Positions 39,337 to 48,100 of a stretch of 64,000 nucleotides of DNA are shown here, in pieces. Under the pieces are notes generated by a model. It had not been told where the DNA came from and did no database searches. It was given only the letters and a program-made list of their open reading frames with translations. Within the stretch, counting starts at the first letter, position 1. Each line of letters starts with the position of its first letter. The stretch is taken from the NCBI GenBank assembly GCA_938016265.1, contig CALLWB010000030.1, positions 1 through 64,000 on the forward strand, in the 5' to 3' direction. The translations under genes were made by a program, and so were the position numbers. This stretch comes from an uncultured Saprospiraceae bacterium. Its GTDB lineage: Bacteria > Bacteroidota > Bacteroidia > Chitinophagales > Saprospiraceae.

Positions 39337-40935
39337 ATGAATAGATTAACCACACCTGGTGTTTATCTCGTAGAGAAAAATGCCTTTTCAAGTTCTGTAC
39401 GCGCTGTACCTACAGCAGTACCTGCTTTCGTTGGATACACTCAAAAAGCTGTTAGAGATAAAGTATCTCTTTCTGGAAAAGCTGTAAGAGTTAACTCTTT
39501 AGCAGAATTCGTTAGCCTTTTTGGAAAAGCGAATAAGACGACTTTCAAGATTAAAGAAAATCAGGAATTAGGATTCACTCTTTCTGCAGACAAAGCTACG
39601 CAGTATAACCTTTACAACAGCATGCGTTTGTTTTATGCTAACGGTGGAGGATCTTGCTACATAACTTCTGTTGGAACTTATGGTAGTGAAATCAAAGCTT
39701 CTGAACTTAAAGGAGGATTGAATCAACTTCTTCGTCAACAAGAGCCTACAATGGTAGTAATGCCAGATGCAGTTCTTATGGAGAAAAATGATTGCTATGG
39801 TGTATACCAAGAAATCCTTAAGCACTGTGGAGCAGAAATGCAAAACCGTGTTGCTGTCTTGGATGTACATGATGGATACAAAGACCGTACAAACGACAAG
39901 AACGATGTAGTAAACGCTTTCCGTGAAGGTGTTGGAAACAACTCTCTTGCTTTCGGAGCTGGTTATTACCCATGGGTTAACACTACAGTTACTGGTTCTA
40001 GCGAACTAGATTTCTCAAACATTAGCAACATCGACGGACTTATCAAAGTTCTAGTTAGCGAAGCTGAGCAAACATTCTTAGGAGGTTCTTCTACTGCAGC
40101 ACCAACTGCAATTGATCCTAAAACTAAGAAGCCTATTCCTGCTGCTCCTGCTGCTAAAGTTGATCCTAAGCAAATGAAAAGATTCGAAGCAGTGAAAGCT
40201 GAAATCGAAAAATTGAAAGATGCTTCTGTAGACAGCGTTACTTTAGGACAAACTCTTAAAGCAATTAGCCCTACGTACAAGAATGTACTTAAAGAAATCC
40301 GCAGACAATTGAACATCCTTCCTCCTTCAGGAGCGATCGCTGGTGTTTATTCTCTTATTGATAACATGGTAGGTGTACACAAGTCTCCTGCAAATGTTAG
40401 CTTGAGCTCTGTAGTTTCTCCTTGTATTGACATCACTTCTGATGATCAAGAAGATCTTAATGTACCATTAAACGGTAAAGCAGTAAATGCTATCCGTGGA
40501 TTCATGGGCAAAGGTGTTCTAGTTTGGGGTGCACGTACTCTTGACGGAAACTCTGATGACTGGAGATATATCTCTGTACGTCGTACAGTTATTATGATCG
40601 AAGAGTCTATCAAGAACTCTGTTGAAGCTTTCGTATTCGAAAACAACAACGCTCAAACTTGGATCAAAGTTAAAACTTCAATTGACAACTTCTTGACGGA
40701 TGTTTGGAAGCAAGGATCTCTTTCTGGTTCTTCTCCATCTGAAGCATTTGATGTTAATGTTGGTATCGGAAACACAATGACTCCTCAAGATGTTCTTGAT
40801 GGTATCATGAAAATTTCTGTTAGAGTTGCAGTATCTCGCCCAGCTGAGTTTATCGTTATTAACTTCGAGCAAAAGCTTCAAGAAGCAGCTGCTGGTGGTG
40901 GTGACGAAGACGGTGGTGATGCATCTGACAACTAA
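39337..40935 (+). CDS. Contractile sheath protein (Pvc2/3/4-like)
   Basis: This 532-residue protein is a phage-type tail sheath subunit. The N-terminus LTTPGVYLVEKNAFSSSVRAVPTAVPAFVGYT is the classical sheath start that forms inter-subunit strands. The C-terminal domain has GVLVWGARTLDG, WRYISVRRTVIMIEESI and the final handshake strand region RPAEFIVINFEQKLQEA. Residues about 246-290 form an Ala/Pro/Lys-rich insertion (KKPIPAAPAAKVDPK) that probably decorates the outside. The acidic, Gly-rich C-terminus is short. PVC has three sheath paralogues, but only this one is present here. Codon usage is shifted to CTT, GCT, TCT and CGT compared with the neighbouring genes, as expected for a very abundant protein. 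Confidence 0.95.
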   Translation: MNRLTTPGVYLVEKNAFSSSVRAVPTAVPAFVGYTQKAVRDKVSLSGKAVRVNSLAEFVSLFGKANKTTFKIKENQELGFTLSADKATQYNLYNSMRLFYANGGGSCYITSVGTYGSEIKASELKGGLNQLLRQQEPTMVVMPDAVLMEKNDCYGVYQEILKHCGAEMQNRVAVLDVHDGYKDRTNDKNDVVNAFREGVGNNSLAFGAGYYPWVNTTVTGSSELDFSNISNIDGLIKVLVSEAEQTFLGGSSTAAPTAIDPKTKKPIPAAPAAKVDPKQMKRFEAVKAEIEKLKDASVDSVTLGQTLKAISPTYKNVLKEIRRQLNILPPSGAIAGVYSLIDNMVGVHKSPANVSLSSVVSPCIDITSDDQEDLNVPLNGKAVNAIRGFMGKGVLVWGARTLDGNSDDWRYISVRRTVIMIEESIKNSVEAFVFENNNAQTWIKVKTSIDNFLTDVWKQGSLSGSSPSEAFDVNVGIGNTMTPQDVLDGIMKISVRVAVSRPAEFIVINFEQKLQEAAAGGGDEDGGDASDN

Positions 40936-40952
40936 AATCCCTTAAACCTCAT

Positions 40953-40988
40953 CTTGTTGATTTTGGATGATAAAATTCAATCGACAAG
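40953..40988 (+). other. RNA hairpin between sheath and tube genes
   Basis: Bases 40953-40962 pair with 40979-40988 over 10 positions including one G-T pair, with a 16-nt loop. The 111-bp gap between two highly expressed genes has no open frame. There is no T-tract directly after the stem, so this is more likely a processing or stability element than a terminator. Confidence 0.4.
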
Positions 40989-41046
40989 GAAGTTTAAAAA
41001 CATTTAATTTTATTTTATTAAAAAAAAGTATTAAAAATTTTTAGAT

Positions 41047-41505
41047 ATGGATGATTTAAATTTAAGAGTATCCTCTAAGTTTCACTTTCGTGCTACAATC
41101 GACGGTGAGCAAATTGGTTTCTCTGAAATATCTGGCCTTGATATCGAAACTGAAGTTATCGAATATCGTCGCGGAGACAGTGAAATTTTCACTACCGAAA
41201 AAAGAGCTGGTCTAGTAAAAACTTCTAACCTTGTAATGAAGAAAGGTGTTTTTGCTGACGATGACCGTCTTCTTGAACTATTCAACAGAATTTTTGACAA
41301 AGAATACTATACTGACGCAACTCAGAAAATGGACATTCTTGTTGAACTTCTTGATGAAGAAGGAGATACAGTTATGACTTGGAACATCATTGGAGCTTTC
41401 CCTGTTAAAATGACAGGTACTGATCTTAAATCTGATGCCAATGAAGTAGCTATTGAGTCTCTTGAGTTCGCTCACGAAGGTATCTTAACTACCCTTCAAG
41501 GATAG
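41047..41505 (+). CDS. Inner tube protein (T4 gp19 family, Pvc1-like)
   Basis: This 152-residue protein matches the gp19/Hcp-like tube fold: an N-terminal strand SSKFHFRATIDGEQIGFSEISGLD, the loop YRRGDSEIFTT, NLVMKKGVFADDDRLLELFN, and the C-terminal strands MTWNIIGAFPVKMTGTDL and VAIESLEFAHEGI. Tube subunits stack as hexamers inside the sheath and hold the cargo. It has the same high-expression codon preference as the sheath (mostly CTT for Leu). It is followed by a strong hairpin at 41534-41570. With the sheath it would be the most abundant particle component. Confidence 0.93.
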   Translation: MDDLNLRVSSKFHFRATIDGEQIGFSEISGLDIETEVIEYRRGDSEIFTTEKRAGLVKTSNLVMKKGVFADDDRLLELFNRIFDKEYYTDATQKMDILVELLDEEGDTVMTWNIIGAFPVKMTGTDLKSDANEVAIESLEFAHEGILTTLQG

Positions 41506-41533
41506 GATCAAACAATCTTGTAAAAGATTATTA

Positions 41534-41576
41534 ATTGGTTGGTTCTGTCGTTCAGACAGAACCGACCAATTTCTTA
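41534..41576 (+). terminator. Strong hairpin after the tube gene (partial terminator/attenuator)
   Basis: Bases 41534-41549 pair with 41555-41570 over 16 positions (15 Watson-Crick, one G-T) with a 5-nt loop. The stem is followed by TTTCTTAATATT, a moderate T-tract. It lies 28 bp after the tube stop and 30 bp before the next eCIS gene on the same strand. Because the remaining structural genes follow without an obvious new promoter, it probably terminates only part of the transcripts, or protects the 3' end of the sheath-tube message. Confidence 0.75.
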
Positions 41577-41606
41577 ATATTCTCATAAAAAATACTAAAA
41601 CTAGTT

Positions 41607-42062
41607 ATGCCTAATAGTCGCCCTAATAATCCGATACCCCAGGCCGCTTTTTACTTTAGCGTTGAAATTGACGGCTTCTCTCAAATGAGTTTTCAAGAAG
41701 TTTCAGGTCTAGAAGTAGAAATGGAGTTGGAGGAAATCGCAGAAGGAGGTGAAAATCGATTTAAACATCGTTTACCTAAGGGGACTAAATATAATAACCT
41801 AGTACTCAAACGGGGGTTCGTGGATGGAGACAATAGACTTGTTGATTGGTTGTCCAAAACCCTTTTTGACGCATTTGAGGATAGAATTCAAACAAAAGAT
41901 GTATTAGTTACTTTATTAGATGAAAGCGGATCAAAGGTGCTCGCCTGGAATGTGAAAAATGCATACCCCGTAAAACTGAATATGTCAACCCTAAACGCAC
42001 AAGAAAGTTCGCTCGCAATCGAGTCCATAGAACTTGCTTATCAGTATTTTTCTTTCGAATAA
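41607..42062 (+). CDS. Second tube protein / baseplate-proximal tube initiator (Pvc5-like)
   Basis: This 151-residue gp19-family paralogue of the tube protein has FYFSVEIDGFSQMSFQEVSGLE, the central FKHRLPKGTKYNNLVLKRGF, and VLAWNVKNAYPVKLNMSTL at the C-terminus. In PVC and AFP, Pvc5-type proteins form the first tube ring above the hub. Its codons resemble those of the downstream baseplate genes, not the high-expression pattern of the tube gene, which fits a low-copy ring. It starts just past the hairpin at 41534-41570. Confidence 0.88.
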   Translation: MPNSRPNNPIPQAAFYFSVEIDGFSQMSFQEVSGLEVEMELEEIAEGGENRFKHRLPKGTKYNNLVLKRGFVDGDNRLVDWLSKTLFDAFEDRIQTKDVLVTLLDESGSKVLAWNVKNAYPVKLNMSTLNAQESSLAIESIELAYQYFSFE

Positions 42063-42077
42063 AATTGACCTTTTCCT

Positions 42078-42251
42078 ATGGCAATAGAAATAAGAGAGTT
42101 AGTAATTAGGATTGTAGTAAAAAAACATATAGGAAAAGAATCCGAAAGTAATGTTTTCAATTCTCGAGAAAGTAGAAAGTTTAAAAACGAGATTTTGAAT
42201 GATTGCATGGATAAAGTTAAAGAACATCTAAACGATTTAAAGTCAAGATAA
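42078..42251 (+). CDS. Small eCIS protein, DUF5908 family (Pvc6 position)
   Basis: A 57-residue open frame begins ATG 42078 (MAIEIRELVIRIVV) and ends TAA 42251, 15 bp after the second tube gene and 7 bp before the LysM adaptor gene. The N-terminus MxIEIRELxI is the signature of DUF5908, a family of 50-60 residue proteins found at this position in eCIS clusters. The rest is charged and helical (KNEILNDCMDKVKEHLNDL). Its role is not established; it may assist assembly of the tube-baseplate junction. Tight spacing on both sides supports expression. Confidence 0.8.
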   Translation: MAIEIRELVIRIVVKKHIGKESESNVFNSRESRKFKNEILNDCMDKVKEHLNDLKSR

Positions 42252-42258
42252 AAATATT

Positions 42259-42915
42259 ATGGCCAAAGTAAACTTAGTTATAGAAGGGCATAGGACGGAT
42301 AGCTTTGGCTCTCCGGCAGCCTTTTTTACAGTGCCGATAAATCCTGAACAAATTCAAATAAGCAGGGGCGTTGCTTATAATAACGATGATAAAGGTACTG
42401 ACACCGCAGGAAATACACCTCGATTTGTTGGTTATGAAAACGATGATATTAGTTTTGATATTCACCTTGACGGAACTGGCATTGCCTCTAAAAATATAGA
42501 CGTAGGTGATGAAATAGAAGCTTTACACAAGGCTTGTTACGATTATCATGGTGACATCCATAAGCCATATTATATTAAACTTTCCTGGAATAAATTCAAA
42601 TTCAATTGCAGGCTAAAAAGTATAAGCACGACTTACACTTTATTCAGTAGCGATGGAAGCCCACTAAGAGCTAAAATATCCTTAGCATTCATTGGATACA
42701 TCAGTGTCCGGGCAAATAATAATCAAGCATTAAAGTCGTCTCCTGATATGACGCACGTCAAAACAGTACGATATGGTGATAGCTTGCCAGTAATGTGCAA
42801 AGACGTCTATGGCGAAATCAAGTATTATCCGCAAGTAGCCAAAATTAACAATTTAATAAATTTTAGAAAACTGGAAATCGGTAGTAGATTGTATTTTCCA
42901 CCGTTAGAAAATTAA
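42259..42915 (+). CDS. LysM-domain tube/hub adaptor (Pvc7-like, gp53 role)
   Basis: This 218-residue protein begins with a strand-rich domain typical of the CIS tube-associated family (FFTVPINPEQIQISRGVAYN; ISFDIHLDGTG). Around residue 165 it passes into a LysM-like module (VRYGDSLPVMCKDVYG...VAKINNLINFRKLEIGSRLYFP). In phage T4 gp53 and PVC Pvc7 the LysM-like part clamps the hub to the surrounding baseplate wedges. It acts inside the particle, not on peptidoglycan. The gene is 7 bp after DUF5908 and 7 bp before the VgrG-like gene. Confidence 0.87.
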   Translation: MAKVNLVIEGHRTDSFGSPAAFFTVPINPEQIQISRGVAYNNDDKGTDTAGNTPRFVGYENDDISFDIHLDGTGIASKNIDVGDEIEALHKACYDYHGDIHKPYYIKLSWNKFKFNCRLKSISTTYTLFSSDGSPLRAKISLAFIGYISVRANNNQALKSSPDMTHVKTVRYGDSLPVMCKDVYGEIKYYPQVAKINNLINFRKLEIGSRLYFPPLEN

Positions 42916-42922
42916 AAGAACT

Positions 42923-44722
42923 ATGGCATCTCCAAGGGAAGATCTGATAAAAGGTGGGGCAGATTTAAACATAGAAGTGAAAATAAATGGTGCGACCCTA
43001 GGTGGTTTTACCAAAGTTATATCTTTCGAGGTAACAAAAGAACTTAATAAAATGCCTTCCGCAAAGGCAACAATAATAGACTATAAATCAAATTCTTCCG
43101 AAGATTTGATTCTCGGTATTCAAAGTAAATATAAACCAGGATCAGAGATTGAGCTTCGTGCAGGATATGATTTAGATTATAAGCGGCTTTTTAAAGGTAT
43201 TATCGTAAGTTATAATATCAATATAAACTCCGCCAACTCCTCTGAATTGATACTAGAATGTACAGATAATGCTGCTCGACTCACGCAAAAAAGAAGAGGG
43301 GCAACTTACTCAAACATGACTGATAGTGAGATTATCAATAAAATATTGAATCAGCAAGGTCAATCTGCAACTGTATCTAGCTCCTCTGTGAAACATGAAA
43401 CCGTTATACAAAATGATGCCTCAGATTGGGACTTTATCAATATGAGAGCGGAAGCGATGGGAATGGTGGTATGTGTTCAAGATGGAAAAATAGAAATAAA
43501 GAAACCCGTCGTATCTGGTGCTAAGCTAGATTTAATGTACGGAAGAGATATTCGAAAAATAAACATAAAATTAGACTCTAAGCAGCAACTTTCTGGTGTC
43601 AGTGCTTCGACATGGGATCAGTCAGCTCAAAAGTTGGTTACCGTTACAGGTAAAGATAGTATGGGGTACGATTTCGCATCTAGCCTTGCTTCTGCGAAAG
43701 ATTTATCTAATGTGCTTCCCGACCAAACATTTGAGTTGAAAACAACCGCTCCGCTTAGTAAAGAATACATGCAGGAATGGGCAAACGCAAAAATTAACCG
43801 TTCCCGATTAGCTAAAGTTAGGGGAAGTGTTTCTTTTCAAGGTTCTGAATTAGCAGAACCTAATACAACAATTAGACTGTCAGGGCTTGGAGATTCACTT
43901 TCTGGTGAAGTTTTTATCTCAAAAGTCACTCATAATGTTGGAAATGGTGATTGGGTAACTAATTGCGAACTTGGTATGGATTCAGAAAGCTTTTCTGAAT
44001 CCGCATCCAATGTGGGATCTTCTCCTGCTGCAGGACTAGTTCCTAAGGCAGATGGCGCTTACAATGCAAAGGTCAAACAAATGGATTCTGATCCAGAGGG
44101 TGATATGAGAATATTAGTCGATATTCCTGCAATTGAAGAAGGAGGAGATGGCGTTTGGGCAAGAATTTCAAGCGGATATGCGACAGGAGATGCTGGAATG
44201 TATTTTATGCCAGAAGTAGATGACGAAGTAGTCGTTAACTTCCTTAATGGCGATCCCAGATATCCAATTATTATGGGAGGAGTTCATAGTAAAGTGAATA
44301 GTTCTTCCTATGAGCCTGACAACCCCAACACCATCAAAGCAATCGTCACCAAAAGTCAAATGAAAATTGAGTTTGAGGAGGTGAAAAAAATGATCACAAT
44401 TACAACTCCAGGAGGAAATAAAATTGTAATTAGTGATGATGATAAATCCATAAAAATCACAGATCAAACAAAAAATAAGATTGAAATGACAACTAGCGGT
44501 ATCCTTTTGGACTCTCCAAAAGACATTACCCTTAAGGCAAAGGGGAAAATTATCCTTGATGCCAAAAGTAATTTAGAAGCCAAATCTATGGCTACCGTCA
44601 AAGTAGATGGATCAACTGTAGAATTAAAAGCGAAATCACAAATTTCTGTTCAAGGAGCTACAGCTGCCCTTAAAGGAACAGGGATGACCGAAGTAAAAGG
44701 AGGTATCGTCAAAATAAACTAG
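42923..44722 (+). CDS. VgrG-like central hub/spike protein (Pvc8-like)
   Basis: This 599-residue protein has the gp27-like hub in the first 370 residues (INGATLGGFTKVISFEVTKELNKMP, YDLDYKRLFKGIIVSYN, NINSANSSELILECTDNA, WDFINMRAEAMGM). The gp5-like OB domain follows at about 380-460 (DPEGDMRILVDIPA, GVWARISSGYATGDAGMYFMPEVDDEVVVNFLNGDPRYPIIMG). The last 120 residues repeat KITxxxKNKIEMTTSG and ITLKAKGKIILDAKS, the triple beta-helix of the spike. It forms the trimeric hub through which cargo is expelled. There is no fused effector domain. No PAAR gene follows, so the spike may end in its own beta-helix. Confidence 0.93.
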   Translation: MASPREDLIKGGADLNIEVKINGATLGGFTKVISFEVTKELNKMPSAKATIIDYKSNSSEDLILGIQSKYKPGSEIELRAGYDLDYKRLFKGIIVSYNININSANSSELILECTDNAARLTQKRRGATYSNMTDSEIINKILNQQGQSATVSSSSVKHETVIQNDASDWDFINMRAEAMGMVVCVQDGKIEIKKPVVSGAKLDLMYGRDIRKINIKLDSKQQLSGVSASTWDQSAQKLVTVTGKDSMGYDFASSLASAKDLSNVLPDQTFELKTTAPLSKEYMQEWANAKINRSRLAKVRGSVSFQGSELAEPNTTIRLSGLGDSLSGEVFISKVTHNVGNGDWVTNCELGMDSESFSESASNVGSSPAAGLVPKADGAYNAKVKQMDSDPEGDMRILVDIPAIEEGGDGVWARISSGYATGDAGMYFMPEVDDEVVVNFLNGDPRYPIIMGGVHSKVNSSSYEPDNPNTIKAIVTKSQMKIEFEEVKKMITITTPGGNKIVISDDDKSIKITDQTKNKIEMTTSGILLDSPKDITLKAKGKIILDAKSNLEAKSMATVKVDGSTVELKAKSQISVQGATAALKGTGMTEVKGGIVKIN

Positions 44723-44762
44723 AAAAATACTAGCTATTGTTTTTAGATAAATTGTAAACGTT

Positions 44763-45182
44763 ATGAAAGAATTAAAATCATTTATTGGAACAGGTTGGAG
44801 TTTTCCTCCTGCATTCGAATTAGGAAATAAAGGTGTAGTAATGGTTTCTGAAGAGGAAGACGTTAAGCAAAGTCTGAGAATATTAATGACTACCTATCCT
44901 GGTGAACGATTAACCAATCTTGAGTACGGTTGCGATCTTCAACGAGCAATGTTTAAGGAGATTAGTAGTAGCACAATTGCATTGATGAAAGATATTATTT
45001 CGACAGCTGTATTGATGTTCGAATCTAGAGTCGATCTAGAAAATATTGACATTAAAACTGGTGATGATAAGCAAGGTCTAGTTACGATTACCCTTACCTA
45101 TATGATTCGGAAAATTAATGTTAGAGATAATGTAGTATTACCATTCTATAAGGTAGAAGGTACCAATATAGTCGAGGTCTAA
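44763..45182 (+). CDS. Baseplate wedge protein, gp25 family (Pvc9-like)
   Basis: This 139-residue protein carries the gp25 signature: ILMTTYPGERLTNLEYGCDL (the position of the conserved EPR-type motif), LMKDIISTAVLMFESRVDL and VTITLTYMIRKINVRDN. gp25 nucleates sheath polymerisation on the baseplate by offering a sheath-like strand. The gene lies 40 bp after the VgrG-like gene and 16 bp before the large baseplate gene. Confidence 0.93.
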   Translation: MKELKSFIGTGWSFPPAFELGNKGVVMVSEEEDVKQSLRILMTTYPGERLTNLEYGCDLQRAMFKEISSSTIALMKDIISTAVLMFESRVDLENIDIKTGDDKQGLVTITLTYMIRKINVRDNVVLPFYKVEGTNIVEV

Positions 45183-45198
45183 AAACAATATATTCTGA

Positions 45199-48100
45199 AT
45201 GTCAAAAGGCAAAAATGTTTACCAAAATCAAATTCCTTTCTATGGAAATGGTACAAGTCAAGAAAGTCGATTAACTAAAAAACTTCTTCCTGATTATGCT
45301 CGTATTCATGAATTTGAACTTTATCACTTATTAGCTTTCGTTTCAAAATATTCTCGGCTGCTAAGACATTATGATAATAAAAACGAAATTAGTGGAAGTT
45401 GGGAGCCCTTCTTTGTAAAAGATATCAGTGTCATCTTAGCTGATATAGTTAGTATTGATTTAGAGCATATAGAAAATGACCACAACCACGTAGTTCATTC
45501 TATACTTCATAACTACGACTCCAATAAAAAATTAGTACACCTGAAAGAGCTGTTTGTGCAAATACATGGTATTGCAAAACAACTCAACCGATGGTATAAG
45601 CTAACCTCGCAAATAACGATTTCCAATTCAAATCTCGAAGATGAAGTTTCTAATGAACTTCGGAACATTATTACCTTAAAGCTCGTTCCGAAGCTTAGGG
45701 AATTAAGAGCATACGATGAAGGAGCGGGAGATGACAAAGCTTTCAAAAAAGAAATTGGATTACCTTATCATGAATTTGATGATATATGGGATATCGACAA
45801 TGTCGATCCTATCAATATCTACAAGGGGGGAAGCAAAAATCAAAAAGTAAATAACGCGTTAAAAAAACTTAGAATTCTTTACAGAGAATTCTATAATGTT
45901 TTGGGATACATTGTATTCAATTTCGGAAAGTATTTTGAGCGCTCAATTAATGAGAAGGAAGATCATCAACCAGACATGGCTCTAATGATCACTTTCCTAA
46001 AGCTTTTCAGGTATCTGCAAGATGATCTAAACGATGTCTCCGAACGATACCTAAACATGTACTATCAAAAAGTACTAAAGCAAAGTAAAAGGGATAGCGT
46101 ATCTGACAATGTGCATGTTTGCTTCGAACTTGCAAACCACATCGATGAATTTCTCGTAAAAAAAGGAACAAAACTTTCTGCTGGAAAAAATGAACTTGGA
46201 CTTGATATTGTTTATAAAACTACTCAAGATTTACTCTTAAATCAAACGCAAGTTAAATCTCTAAAGACGATTTACGTTAGTGAATATCAAGAAACATTAA
46301 GTCAATATAAATTAGTCACAGGTATTTACTCCGCATCAGTTGCTGATTCTAAAGACGGTCAAGGGACTGAATTTGATGATCAACATGTAGAATGGCCAAT
46401 GTTTGGAGAAGAACAATCAAACAGGCCTATGGGCGTTAGAACTATGGGAGTAGGTGTTCTTGGTTTTGCCATTGCTTCTCCTATTTTGTTTTTAAGCGAA
46501 GGGGAACGAACGATCTCTTTGAAGCTTTATTTCAACCCGGAGAGTTCTAATATCTATGAAAAACTAGTTCGGGAAATCGCTAAAAACCGTTCGCTAAGTT
46601 TCAATGAAGTAATTAATACGGTATTCAATAGAGAGAAAAATCTTAAGAACATTAGTATTTATGCATCTGGTGCCGAAGGCTGGTTTCCTATCGATTCTAG
46701 TACAATTCGTATTTCGATACCAGAGGATGCCGAGAATAGATTTAATGCATTATTCCTGAGGTTTGTAATACCTCCATTTAGTCCATCCATCGTTGCCTAC
46801 GATTCTGAGGTGATTGAAGAGCAATTAGTTACTAGAAATCCAGTACTGAAAATCACGCTAAACAATACGATCGAGCCGTTTTTGTATTCCTTTTTAAGAG
46901 ATCTTGAAATCGATACCATCGATATTAACGTAAGTGTATCAGGAATTAAAAGATTAGACCTTTACAATGATATTGGTCAGATAGATGGAAAACAACCGTT
47001 TCAGCCATTTGGTCCCCTTCCTCAAATAGGATCTTATCTCCTTGTCGGAAATGAAGAACTGTTTAAGAAAGAGGTGAATGAGCTGAAATTAGATATAGAG
47101 TGGCAAAACCTTCCTGACTTTGAAGAATACTACAAAGGCTATGAAGGATTGCAGGATGAATTGATGAGGGATATCTACACGGTACAATTGAGCGCCTTAT
47201 CTGATGGTCGATACTCTCCTGGGAAGGAAGATGAAGAAGGTCTTCAATACTTACTTTTCCAACCAACAGATGGAGAGGTAGTCAACGAAAACACAAGCGA
47301 TATCACTGTAGATGAAGGCAAAATTCGAAAACTACAGATTATTGCTGATCCTTCCTTAGAAGACAATTCAGTATTTGATAATGAGACACAGTCAGGATAC
47401 CTCAAGGTAGAGGTAAGTGGACCAGATCATGTTTTTGGGCACCATGTTTATCAAAAACTATTTACCGAAGCAGTTACAGAGCGAGCAAGAGCAGAAGAAG
47501 GAGCCGAAGACAATATAGAAATACCGAATCCTCCTTTTACGCCAGTTATCAATACGCTAACGCTCTCTTATTCCGCATCTATTCAAATAAATACGGGTAG
47601 TGATAGAAATGAACAATTTTTTCACTTGCATCCCTTCGGTACAATCAATGTTTATTCAAAAGGATTATTGAGATCTGATCGGTTTCATGTAGTACCTCAA
47701 TACAATGAAGAGGGATACCTCTATATCGGAATTGAAGATTTGAAGCCGCCTCAAACATTATCTCTGTTGTTTCAACTTACTGCCAACAAAGCAAGGGGGT
47801 ACAGTAAGAAGAGAATGCCGGATATTGTATGGAGTTATCTCGCGGATAATGTTTGGGTTCCATTTCAGGAACAACATCATTTGCTAGACACAACGGACGA
47901 GTTTACAAGAACGGGGATTATACAATTAAGAGTACCAAGAGAAATAAATAGAAAAAATTCTGTGCTCCCTAACAACCTGCATTGGTTAAGAGTCTCCATA
48001 GACGGCGATACGGAACTATTGTGCCACGCAGTCGCCATAAAATCTCAAGCAGTAACTGCTCAGTGGGAAGATGATGGCGATCAGGAATGGTTGCGTAAAC

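Noticed and set aside
42259-42915. LysM adaptor read as a peptidoglycan-binding enzyme
   Set aside because: Position and sequence match the gp53/Pvc7 particle component, where the LysM-like fold makes protein contacts.
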